Positions 55,164 to 64,000 of a stretch of 64,000 nt of DNA are shown here, piece after piece (within the stretch, counting starts at the first letter, position 1; the number at the start of each line of letters is the position of its first letter). Both the position numbers and the translations under genes were made by a program. This DNA is from Parelaphostrongylus tenuis (taxonomy: Eukaryota > Nematoda > Chromadorea > Rhabditida > Metastrongylidae). The DNA lies in the NCBI GenBank assembly GCA_019055375.1, contig JAHQIW010006039.1, positions 17,610-81,609 of the forward strand, read 5' to 3'. Under the pieces are notes generated by a model. The model was not told the DNA's origin. It searched no databases and was given only the letters and a program-made list of their open reading frames with translations.

Positions 55164-57818
55164 ATCCCAAGACCGACTATCTATTAACCTCGGCATAGTT
55201 TGAATAAATGAATAGTTTCTACTGTTTAGCCGTTCCGAGGTGTTATTGATATTATTTATTGAATATTAGCGCAGCATACAACAATACAGTTAGTAATGCA
55301 GCTAGAATACACAATATTCGAGGTGGCTAACGTTTCGGCGGGTCGCCTTCAGAGCCTGGAAAAATCACATTAATCCACAATCCACTAAGCCAAAAACCTT
55401 CATAACCCTAGCAGAAAACGTTAGAAATGTGTCTTGGATCGCACAGTAAAAGCTTCGTTTTAAATACTCACCGTTTTGAAGTTTGAGTCTATCAATAATC
55501 AACTGAAGACCAGCCGCTTAAGGTCAGTGCATCAGTGGGCTATGCCTAACTCGGGCCGGAAAAACCGCCTCAGGTATGGTTCGAGGTCACGCGTGATTAC
55601 GAGGCACTCCTCTTTTCGGTTCATTTTCAAGCCTTTGTTATGTATTCAAAAGTCTTCTAATGTTTTACGCGCAGATGTTCTTGATTCCTGTGCGAGGATA
55701 GTGAATTTGACGCCACACATTACTCCTGCATGTTTTTGGTCCCTATACGTGCCTAGTGGAGTTTTTGAATCACAGTTGCGTAACCCAGCTAGGTGCTCCT
55801 TTACACGGAGGAATAGTGGTCTACCCGTTTCGCCAATGTACTCATCGCCTCATGCCTCGCAAGCGATTAGGTAAATTAAACCCGATCTCATACAGTCGCA
55901 GTCTCTGCCGTTCGGACAAACTTTGCCGTCATTGGCTTCGCAGAGGCGGTCATACAATCGGTTGCGGACTAATTGACGCTTTAGTGTTTTGAGGGTATTC
56001 CAACTATTGATACCGATTCATCCAAACCTGCTCTTTTTAGGCAGCGTTTAACAGCTGTACTTATTTCGTTAAAGATAAAAGGCAGGAGGAAAGGAACCTT
56101 GTTTTTGCCAGACTTGTCGGTTGGGAGCATAGAATTTCCTCTAAATCTAACCTGAGAGGCTCCTACCGTATCGTATCCATTAGAGATGGCCATTTTTTGC
56201 GCCAAGCTCAAGGATTCTACCTTGTTTTCTTTCCCAGTGCACACATTTGACGCTGTTCGGAATATATTCTTAAGAAGTGCGCGTTTTATGTGTGAAGGAT
56301 GGGCTGATAGGTAGTGAACCAAGATGTTTTTGTTGCTTGGTTTACGGTACCATTTTGAATTGTAGGAGTTTTTGGACAAGTTGACCTGAACGTTCAAAAA
56401 AGGGAGTCAATCTGCTGACGGTTTCTGACGGGTGAAATTTATGTACTCTGACTGACTGTTCAGCAATTCAAAGCATTTGTCCATCTCCTCTTGGGTTGAG
56501 TAGACGACAAAGCAGTCATCTATGCATCTACAGTAGAGTACCGGCCGGAGTTGGGCAGATTATTGGACTTGTAACTTTGGACATAAAGGCTATAGCATGT
56601 GTTGGCGCTAATCGTCGTCCCATTGCCAGCCCTATGATTTGAGCAATCCCGGACCATCTAAAGATTGAACAGTTTAGGCACTCTTTTAAGAGAGCCATAA
56701 TCTGCCCAATGGAGAAGCAATACATGTTTGTGGTCCTTTCGTGCTCTGTTAAAAGCTCGTATGTGGCTTGCATTGCGGATTCATTCGACACGCTTGTATA
56801 GAGGGCGGTTACGTCGAAAGGTTCCATCACGTACGCGTTGTTTGGGGACGCGTCACGTTAATGGTCTAGGAACATTTGGGTGCTTGTGAGATGCGCTGGA
56901 ATGTGCTTTAGTGATTGGACTAGTATTAGGTTTAAAAACCACGCTATCCTGTTCGTTGGTCCGCCTGCGCAGCAGATGATGGGTCCAACTTTGAAATTTA
57001 ATAGATTAGTAGACAAAAGATCACCAGTGAATCCAATTTATGAGTTTTGAGAAACAAGTATAAGACGGGACATGATGGTGGACTAAGTTTTAGATGGGGG
57101 ATAACGGAGGGCTTTAAAACCAGCCGAGCTCGCCCATTGTTTGTTCAGTTTTCGATAGTGCTTTTGGAACTCCTTAGCAGATAGTGGCGATAAAGTGTGG
57201 TGTCTTCAAGATGGTTCTTCGTTATCGCAATATCCAACTGGTTGGGACTTATTACAAACTCTCCTCCCCTGTCACTAACTGGTAGTCTATTTGTTTTGAA
57301 ATTTATTAGCTCCCGTATCTGTCGCATGCCGCTTCTCTGCGAAGATGTTAGGTTGAAACTAAGCATTTTCCCGTGGTAGTGGTTGAGGATTCTGAGAGTT
57401 TCATTCAAAAATATGCGAAAATTGATATCTATCTTGTTATTGGGGTCTTGCTGCCTAAAGAACGCTCGGGGAAAAGGTGGTGTGGGTATTGCCCCCATGT
57501 TTTGCTGTTTGTTTATGTTAAATGATTGTAGTCTGGCCTTATAGCGGAGTCGGTCTTGAAGTTCTTGGAAATTGCATGCCACACTGCACAGGATTTCCTT
57601 AGAAATTGGTTGCGCTGGTGAGAAACTTGAGCCCATTTTCAAACGATCGCGAATTATCAGGGAGAGTCATGCCTCCTAACACGGTGACCCTTGGTTGATG
57701 TAGCACATTACTGATGTTAGATTGACTCTCATGGCTTTCGTATACGGTTTTGTGATGTTTTGTTGATGAAGCTGGTCTACACGATTTGTTCAAAAGATTA
57801 AAAATTTTTTTGAGCAAA
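55164..57818 (-). mobile_element. Penelope-like element 3, nearly full length, mutated
   Basis: The most complete copy. Upstream of the RT, frames at 57817-57599 and 57642-57145 give the N-terminal part, including SDRGGEFVISPNQLDIAITK typical of PLE RT. KVGPIICCAGGPTNRIAWFL lies near 56960. Motif A is EPFDVTALYTSVSNES (56820) and motif C is CIDDCFVV (about 56510). VRFRGNSMLP and KVCPNGRDCDCM lead into GIY-YIG (IYLIACEA, then a stop, GDEYIGETGRPL). Several frameshifts and stops make it non-autonomous. The tail contains a hammerhead-like relic at 55321-55360 and ends at the 11-bp repeat. A (TA)n microsatellite adjoins its 5' end. Confidence 0.92.
55321..55362 (-). ncRNA. Hammerhead-like motif of PLE 3, core deleted
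   Basis: The reverse complement keeps the stem (AGGCGACCCGCC), GAAACGTTAGCC and the upstream GGCT. The core reads CTCTGAAGGCG, three bases shorter than in PLE 4, so catalysis is not expected. Confidence 0.5.
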
Positions 57819-57844
57819 TATATATATATATATATATATATATA
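57819..57844. repeat. (TA)n microsatellite
   Basis: About 12 TA dinucleotides directly upstream of the PLE 3 5' end. Confidence 0.95.
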
Positions 57845-57904
57845 ACCATGTTTTAGCTCTGTTTATTTATCATTGGAGACCTGCCACTGGTAGAATGATT
57901 AATT

Positions 57905-58062
57905 GAAAGACCTAAAACATCTAAGCGGTCAGTGTTTCTGAAATGAAGCTTTTCCTATACGACCCAGAACATTTTCTCACGTTTTTTGCTGGGATTACGA
58001 AGGCCTTTGATTTAATAATTTGCGAATCAGTTTGACCTCTCTAGGCTCCAGGATTAGACTGC
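57905..58062 (+). mobile_element. PLE 3'-tail fragment in inverted orientation to PLE 3
   Basis: CGGTCAGTGTTTCTGAAATG, AAGCTTTTCCTATACGACCC, CACGTTTTTTGCTGGGATTA and CCTCTCTAGGCTCC match, in order, the 3' tail of PLE 4 at 61918-62040. Only the tail is present, with no coding part. Penelope elements are often preceded by such partial copies. Confidence 0.7.
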
Positions 58063-58300
58063 GCGTAATTATCGCTGCTCAAGGATTTCATCTTCATCGA
58101 AAGTGTCGTGGAGAAATTGTCGAGCAGATTTCTTTGTAACATCAGGTATAGCTAAAATGGAACATTTCGTGAGCGTTCGTTAAGTGATTGCCGAAGAGTG
58201 CTGAGAAAGAGAGAAGAAGAGGGATCAATCTCTCGCGGAGTCTCATCAACCACCGTCCCCCTAATTAGTTCTAATAATCATAGAAAATTGTCAATCTTCC

Positions 58301-58375
58301 TTATCTGAGAACATATCAGTTTTAGTAATCTGAGAGCTGATTATCAAAAAAGTCTGAAGTAAACACGTAATTATC
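58301..58375 (-). promoter_or_regulatory. Three GATA-type sites upstream of the sperm protein gene
   Basis: TTATC (GATAA on the minus strand) occurs at 58301-58305, 58341-58345 and 58371-58375, all within 130 bases of the ATG. GATA factors such as ELT-1 are known to drive msp transcription in Caenorhabditis; use here is inference. Confidence 0.45.
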
Positions 58376-58390
58376 ATACGATGGAAGAGG

Positions 58391-58398
58391 TATATAAA
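58391..58398 (+). promoter_or_regulatory. TATA box of the sperm protein gene
   Basis: TATATAAA lies about 32 bases upstream of the ATG at 58430. This implies a very short 5' leader. Confidence 0.55.
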
Positions 58399-58429
58399 CC
58401 AACGAATTAGCTTGATCGGTATTGTAAAA

Positions 58430-59233
58430 ATGTCCTCAATTCCTCCCGGCGACATCAACACTCAGCCAAACTCGAAGATTGTCTTCAATGCACCGTACGA
58501 CGACAAGCACACCTACCACATCAAGATCATCAACGCCTCTGGACGACGCATCGGATGGGCGATCAAGACGACGAACATGAAACGGCTTGGTGTCGACCCA
58601 GCTTGCGGTGTGCTTGATCCAAAGGAGGCAACACTCATGGCTGTATCATGCGATACCTTCGAATATGGACGTGAGGTGTGTTTTATTTTCTGACTCACTG
58701 ACTTTATGTAATATAATGTCAGGTGGTGTGCACAACTTTAAACGTCGTTGGCAATTTCACGCTTTCCGGAGGCGCGTGCTAACCTTCGAACTACCTACAC
58801 TCGTTCTGCCACCACTCTTTTTGCAACGCTAATGTAATGTTGGCAGGAAAGCAAGATGGCAGAAAAGACCTGGTGATGCAATGATCACTACGAGCCCCAG
58901 AAAATAGAATGCGAGTTTGGATCCCATCCGACGTTCAAAGATTTGCTTAACACTTAACACTCTCACGCACTAACACTGAACAGTACTGGGTATGTATTTG
59001 TAACTCATACCACCGCTAAAAACGGTTGATTGAAAGAAATTTCATAAACACTGATTATGATTACTGATTCACTTATAATGTGATAACTTCCGCCTTAGGA
59101 CACCAACAATGATCGTATTACCGTGGAATGGTGCAACACTCCCGAAGGAGCCGCAAAGCAGTTCAGGCGCGAATGGTTCCAGGGAGATGGTATGGTCCGC
59201 AGAAAGAATCTTCCCATCGAATACAACCCATGA
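58430..59233 (+). CDS. msp: Major sperm protein (MSP), two exons
   Basis: MSP polymerises into the fibres that drive crawling of nematode amoeboid sperm and also signals to oocytes. Exons are 58430-58675 and 59099-59233, joined in phase 0 (GAG|GTGTGT ... CCTTAG|GAC), giving 126 codons against 127 in Caenorhabditis. The whole immunoglobulin-like MSP fold is present: [74 protein letters not shown] and NLPIEYNP at the end. The ATG at 58430 is chosen because it matches the family N-terminus. AATAAA is at 59246-59251, only 12 bases after the stop. The 423-bp intron carries a SINE; many msp genes elsewhere are intronless. No disabling change seen. Confidence 0.97.
58885..59050 (+). repeat. SINE family C copy inside the MSP intron
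   Basis: A B-box-like GAGTTTGGATCCCATCC is followed after about 75 bases by the family tail (CATACCACCGCTAAAAACGG) and an A-rich end. It accounts for much of the intron length. Confidence 0.55.
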
Positions 59234-59245
59234 TTGGTCGACTCC

Positions 59246-59251
59246 AATAAA
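59246..59251 (+). terminator. Polyadenylation signal of the sperm protein gene
   Basis: AATAAA begins 12 bases after the TGA at 59231-59233. Confidence 0.7.
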
Positions 59252-59554
59252 AATGTTTGAGTGAAAATTTTGCCGGTGAACATGTGTACAGCTCAATTTA
59301 CTTGAGAAAAGAGAGCAAAGAATAGCATGATTATCAAACGGTTAATTCCAAAATTGAAGTGAAGAGTGCAAATCGAAGTCTAATATGGAATGCCAACACA
59401 ATGGACGGATCCATCGATAGTGAAAGAGTGTTGTGTTATTCATCCAGCAAGCGTGAATTTTGAAATTGGAAAAGTGTCAAAAATTTTTGGTGATCAATAG
59501 AGGGCACAAGATTTCTTTGGAATGAGGTTTTTTTTGACTAATCAAAGGGTTTTC

Positions 59555-60240
59555 TCTTCCTCAAAGCCGACTAATCCCAGCCGATGCTCTACGTCGTTCG
59601 TCCTCGCTGTGATGTTTGTCTTTGTTCAATTGAGTTGGATCTTCTTCGAACGAGCACCGCTGAAACCAGGCTTATTTGGCAGTGCTCCTTCTATGCAGAA
59701 AAAAAAATGCTAATGATAATATTAACGCGCTATTTTACTTTGTCTTTTAGCATGCATTCCAATCTGCAGCAGTCCTTATGATTGATCGCTGGAACATAGT
59801 GTTATAATAATTGGAGAACCGATTCCTTCGACTTCGACATTACAAATCAGTCGCATAATTTTTGCTGATCAAGAGAAAGCATGAAGTTGTATTGAAGAAG
59901 CTTATTCATTCGGGTTAACTCCCGAACGTGTTTCGTTTTTTTTTTTTGGAACCAGTTGAGCCTAGCAGATTCTCTACAGTCGTTCGTCTGCGTCGTGATG
60001 TTTGACTTCGGTGTCAATCGAGCCGAATGTTCGGAGAAGTAGCACTGCTCAAATGAAAACTCACACGTCAATGCTCTTGCTATCAGCAGGCGGACATTGT
60101 CACCAACAGCTGCACTGCACAAAAGGAGCACTGCCGGAGGAGTTCTCCTCCGAAAAGTGGTGCTCCTCGGGAGAAATCTGACTTGAGCGACAATAAAGAC
60201 AAGCATCACGACTAGGACTAACGACCATGGAGCATTGGCT
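59555..60240. repeat. Dispersed repeat segments and a nested hairpin
   Basis: 59560-59690 and 59955-60060 are related to each other and to 48630-48800. 59755-59890 is related to 45405-45560. At 60124-60167 nested inverted repeats (AGGAGCAC/GTGCTCCT outside, CGGAGGAG/CTCCTCCG inside) could form a stable hairpin. No gene. Confidence 0.4.
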
Positions 60241-60274
60241 CAGACTAATCGACTATAAAGAATACAAAACGCAA

Positions 60275-62193
60275 AACAAAAAGAATAAATTTCAAAACAA
60301 TTAGACTGTCAGTTAGTGATAAGGGAGGACACTTTGGAGTAATTCCCAATCAGTTAAATATTGCGATAAGGAAAAACCATCTTTAAGACACCACACTTTA
60401 TCGCCCATCATCTGCTAAGGAATTCCAAAAAAACAGTATCGAAACCTGAACCAACAATGGGTAAAAATAGCGAGCTCTGCTGGTTTGAAGCCTCCTGTTA
60501 TCTCCCAACTAAAACTTAGTCCACCATCATGTCCCGTCACGTAACGCGTCCCATACAACGCGTACGTGCTGGAATCTTTCGACGTAACCGCCCTTTATAG
60601 AAACGTGTCGAATGAATCCGCAGTGCAAACCATATACGAGCTTTTAACAGAGCACGAAAGGACCACAAACATGTATGGCTTCTCCATTGGGCAAATTATG
60701 GCTCTCTCAAAAGAGTGCCTGAACAATTCAATTTTTAGATGGTCCGGGAACTATTTTGTTCAAATCAGAGGGCTGGCAATGTTACAACGATTAGCGCCAA
60801 TACTTGCTATAGCCTTTATGTCTAAAGTTGAGAGCCAATAATCGATCTCCGGCCGCTACTCTACTGTAGGTACATAGATGACTGCTTTGTCGTCTGCTCA
60901 ACCCAAGAGGAGATGGACAAATGCTTTGAATTGCTGAACAGTCAGTCAGAGTACATAAAGTTCACCAGTGAGAAACCGAAAGCAAATTGACTCCCTCTTT
61001 TGAGTGCTTAGGTCAACCTGTCCAAACTCCTACACTACAAAATGGTATCGTAAACCAAGCAACAAAACATCTTGGTTCACTACCTATCAGCCCATCTTTC
61101 ATACATAAAACGCGCACTTCTTAAGAATTTGTTCCGAACGGCGTCAAATGTATGCACAGGGAAAGAAAACAAGGTAGAATCCTTGAGCTTGGCGCACAAA
61201 ATAGCCATCTCTGATGGCTACGATACGGTAGGAGCTTCTCAGGTTAGATTTAGAGGAAATTCCATGCTCCCACCGACAAGTCTGGCAAAAACAAGGTTCC
61301 TTTCCTCCTGCCTTTTATCTCTGACGAAATCAATACTGCTATTAAACGTTGCCTAAAAAGAGCAGGTTTGGATAATTCGGTAGCAATAGTTGAAATGCCC
61401 CCGAAACACTAAAGCGTCAATTAGTCCGCAACCGACTGTATGGCCGCCTCTGCGAAACCAATGATTGTAAAGTTTGTCCGAACGGCAGAGACGGCGACTG
61501 TATGAGATCGGGTATAATTTACCTAATCTCTTGCGAGATATGCGGCGATGAGTACATTGGCGAAACGGGTAGACCACTATTCCTCCGTGTAAAGGAGCAC
61601 CTAGCTGGGTTACGCAACTGTGATTCAAAAACTCCACTAGGCACGCATAGGACCAAAAACATGCAGGAGTAATGTTCGGCGTCAAATTCACGATCCTCGC
61701 CCAGAAATCAAGAACATCTGTGCGTAAAACATTAGAAGCCTTTTGGATACATAACAAAGGCCCGAAAATGAACCGAAAAGAGGAGTGCCTCGTAATCACG
61801 CGTGACCTCGAACCACACCTCAGGCTGATTTTTCCGGCCCGAGTTAGGCACAGCCCACTGATGCACTGACCTTAAGCAGCGGTCTTCAGTTGATAATTGA
61901 TAGACCCAAACATCAAAACGGTGAGTGTTTTAGGATGAAGCTTTTACTATGCGATCCAAAACAAATTTCTAACGTTTTCTGCTAGGGTTATGGAGGTTTT
62001 TGGCTTAGTGGATTGTGGATCAATGTGATCTTTCCAGGCTCTGACGAAGGCGACCCGCCGAAACGTTAGCCACCTCGAATATTGTGTATTCAAGCTGCAT
62101 TACTAACTGTATTGTTGTATGCTTCGCTAATATTCAATAAATAATATCAATAACACCTCGGAACGGCTAAACAGAAGAAACTATTTTTTTTAT
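60275..62193 (+). mobile_element. Penelope-like element 4 (5' truncated, mutated)
   Basis: Starts within the N-terminal RT part (sequence matching AATAAATTTCAAAACAAATA of PLE 3 in reverse). It lacks about 150 bases between the conserved N-terminal block and motif A. Motif A is SFDVTALYRNVSNESA (60572), motif C YCRYIDDCFVV (about 60865, intact). VCTGKENKVESLSLAHK and VRFRGNSMLP follow. The Cys-rich CETNDCKVCPNGRDGDC precedes GIY-YIG (IIYLISCEICGDEYIGETG) and RPLFLRVKEHLAGL. Stops and frameshifts interrupt it. Overall it is close to PLE 3. The 3' tail has the best hammerhead-like motif and ends at the 11-bp repeat. Confidence 0.92.
62036..62072 (+). ncRNA. Hammerhead-ribozyme-like motif of PLE 4
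   Basis: The best copy. Stem I is GGCT (62037-62040) with AGCC (62068-62071). The core CTGACGA is at 62041-62047. Stem II GGCG/CGCC closes a three-base loop at 62049-62059. GAAAC is at 62060-62064, then GTT. One extra A (62048) sits before stem II, and stem III is essentially absent, so activity is uncertain. Confidence 0.55.
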
Positions 62194-62204
62194 GCACTAA
62201 GTCA
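62194..62204. repeat. 11-bp direct repeat, right copy, at the outer end of PLE 4
   Basis: GCACTAAGTCA, identical and same orientation as 55153-55163. Confidence 0.7.
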
Positions 62205-62264
62205 GTTTACAGTTGTATAAGATCTACAACAATTCTGTGTTCCGTGACATTTTTAGCAGTGCCA

Positions 62265-62395
62265 CGATGTTATGAATTTACGTTCAATAATTTTGAATGA
62301 TGTGAGAGAATCTGAACATTGGGCGAGAGTTGAACCCGCGTATCACCTTTACTGCAAGCGCGTGCCACCATTACATCACCGCGCTTCTTGCTCTG
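62265..62395 (-). repeat. SINE family C copy
   Basis: Reverse-oriented tRNA-like unit: GAGAGTTGAACCCGCG (T-arm) and CGTGCCACCATTACATCACC (D-arm side), flanked by the family-like ACGATGTTATGAA. Confidence 0.55.
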
Positions 62396-62964
62396 TTAAT
62401 AGTTCTTCTAAGATATAAGGCATCGAGGCTGTCAGCTACCAACTATTAACGGGTTTGTTTGGCAAGTACATATGACCATTGAGCCCGTCAAGCAGAGTGC
62501 TACTGTATATGTATAATATATAAGATCTCTTTATTTTATCACATTTTAGCAATGTTAAAATCAAATAAAAGCTGTAGAACTTTGTAGCCAAATGGACTCT
62601 GCAGATGAGTGCATGATAATGAGATTACAATGCAATGGCATTGTGGAAAACACTATAAAGATGCACCAAGAAATGCTAAATCTATGAGTTGCTTCCGTTA
62701 ACTGTCCATGTGCCGAATCTTATTATAAGGACGCATTTAGCGTAACTCTGGAGAAACTCCATCGTAGAAGGTCGTTGAAGAGGAGGAATATGGATTTTTG
62801 TGATCTAGCACGATCACCCGTCTTTTCTGTCATATACTATCCCGCATTTTGAGCATCTTTCCAAGGCGCAAGCTCCATCAAATTTTCAGTGGAGCTGTAG
62901 CGCTTCACAACTTCATAACTTCACTGTAACAGAAGAAAATGTTATGCTACAACGACTTTAGAAA

Positions 62965-63190
62965 ATAGAGGTCATTGGTTCGCGCTCACAAAACGGACAT
63001 GCCAATTTTTTCATCCCTCTAGGGCTAAAAAAATGGTACTACATTTTGCTTGGTAAGACAGTATCGTTGAATTAAGAGATTGGCAAGCCACATAAGCTAC
63101 CACATATCGTTGTATAGGTCAAGTGTGCACTCGTTTATCTCTAAGGAAGCTTGGCAATGTTCGAATACTAATCGCATCTTGATTGATTCT
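62965..63190 (+). repeat. SINE family A copy, strongly degraded
   Basis: Order of surviving words: CATTGGTTCGCGCTC, ATCCCTCTAGGGCTAAAAAA, TGGTACTACATTTTGCTTGG, then a GTATAGGTCAAGTGTGCACTC segment equivalent to the AGATATGCATTC block. Confidence 0.4.
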
Positions 63191-63540
63191 GAAGAGTTTC
63201 ATCGTTCGTGCTCATCACATTGAAAAGCACGTATAGAGAGTATAATGAGGCGATATTTCTATTGATAATGCTATGCTTAAAGATGTGTGATCATGAGTCC
63301 GATAGTTTAGATAGATATTAACTTCCGAATTTTGTCTGCATAAATAGCAAAAGTACCGAAATTCCTTGTTGCTGCTGTTCACCATCCGTTACTTTGAGTT
63401 GGCAGAAAAGTATCATAATACGAAGTTAAATAAGTGTGATTTCGATAAAGAATTAAAATGTATATTTCCCGCTCAGTGTTTTGTTGCTAATAACGTATTA
63501 CTTGCTGCCATCTCATATTTATTCTAGATCAAGAAAAGGA

Positions 63541-64000
63541 TACCAGTTGGTGCAAGAATAATTGTGGTTTCACACCATGAGATGAAAATGGGTTATAAAG
63601 CAGCAGAACCAACTCGCTACATCAATAAAGCATTCTGCTCATGAATTGCTGACAAGTATGCATTACAACGATGGGCACAAGAAGTTCCGTAACTGCTGTT
63701 AAATTATATTATCGTGGGCTATGGAAAGGATGTTAGATGAAAAACAAATTCCAGCGATTTTCTTATTCGAGTCCGAAATGGGTTCTGAAGCAACGATGAC
63801 AACTCGTAAAATCAATGTTTTTAATCCGAGAACTGCTAAGAACGTACAGTACGGTGGTGGCTCAAAGAATTTTCGTGAATGAAACGGTAGTCTTAATCTT
63901 GAAGATGAAAACGTAGCGGCAGGACATGGGCCATGCCACATCAACAGATGGAGAGCAATTGTAGAGCTGATTCTTTTGAGATTACACAAGATCCTTTCAT
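63541..64000 (+). mobile_element. Hsmar1-like mariner, 5' end: terminal repeat and transposase N-terminus (decayed, runs off window)
   Basis: The 5' terminal inverted repeat begins after a TA at 63541 (GTTGGTGCAAGAATAATTGT) and is complementary in type to the repeat at 276-312. The transposase starts at ATG 63721: DEKQIPAIFLFESEMGSEAT, then TTRKIN, corresponding to the N-terminal helix-turn-helix. After FRE a stop interrupts, then NGSLNLEDENVAAGHGP continues the family alignment. The catalytic domain lies beyond the window. Confidence 0.85.

Noticed and set aside
53858..57380. Numerous overlapping ORFs on the opposite strand of the PLEs
   Set aside because: They are shadows of the reverse transcriptase and GIY-YIG frames.
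55153..62204. GCACTAAGTCA repeats as part of the PLE termini
   Set aside because: The two PLEs are inverted while the repeats are direct, and PLE 1, with the same tail, lacks it; so it belongs to the flanks.
1..64000. Prokaryotic operon, CRISPR array, ribosomal RNA cluster or viral genome
   Set aside because: No ribosome-binding sites with long ORFs, no spaced direct-repeat arrays of CRISPR type, no rRNA signature; gene structure is that of a nematode nuclear genome.

Overview
This window looks like nuclear DNA of a parasitic nematode, most likely a strongylid of the hookworm type. Four things point that way: a major sperm protein gene; small exons with TTTCAG-type acceptors and a probable spliced-leader acceptor; an Hsmar1-like (hookworm 'bandit'-like) mariner; and RTE and Penelope-like retroelements together with many tRNA-derived SINEs. 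The species assignment is inference. No prokaryotic features, rRNA genes, CRISPR arrays or intact free-standing tRNA genes were seen.

Three host genes could be assembled exon by exon. (1) Mitochondrial ATP synthase delta subunit, minus strand, five exons between 23323 and 27296, complete at 166 codons. (2) A B9-domain protein of the B9D1/MKSR-1 ciliary transition-zone family, plus strand, four in-phase exons between 36116 and 42679; the first exon was not found and the C-terminus is uncertain. (3) A major sperm protein gene, plus strand, two exons between 58430 and 59233, complete at 126 codons, with a TATA box and three upstream GATA-type sites.

Layout. 1-312 is the 3' end of a decayed mariner. 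313-23000 is mostly gene-poor repeat-derived DNA, including an ancient diverged ~150-170 bp tandem repeat (3.9-4.4 kb and 6.3-8.2 kb), SINE copies, foldback elements and a 31-bp tandem repeat. 23.3-27.3 kb is the ATP synthase delta gene, whose introns hold three SINE copies. 27.3-32.8 kb is a dense SINE and foldback cluster with a 300-bp homopurine tract. 36.1-42.7 kb is the B9D1 gene, with a palindromic tRNA-SINE pair, a second SINE type and a foldback element in its introns. 42.8-43.4 kb is another dead mariner. 46.8-49.2 kb holds more foldback and SINE elements. 50.6-54.4 kb is a head-to-head pair of Penelope-like elements (PLEs), one interrupted by a 5'-truncated RTE with a 7-bp target-site duplication. 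55.2-57.8 kb and 60.3-62.2 kb are two divergent PLEs that bracket the sperm protein gene. 63541 to the end is the 5' end of a second Hsmar1-like mariner.

The most striking structure is the 55.15-62.2 kb block. An 11-bp direct repeat lies exactly at the two outer PLE 3' ends, with the sperm protein gene between them, as if the whole 7-kb block were one insertion. The PLE 3' ends also carry hammerhead-ribozyme-like cores, and a tRNA-derived SINE family repeatedly occurs as inverted, palindromic pairs.
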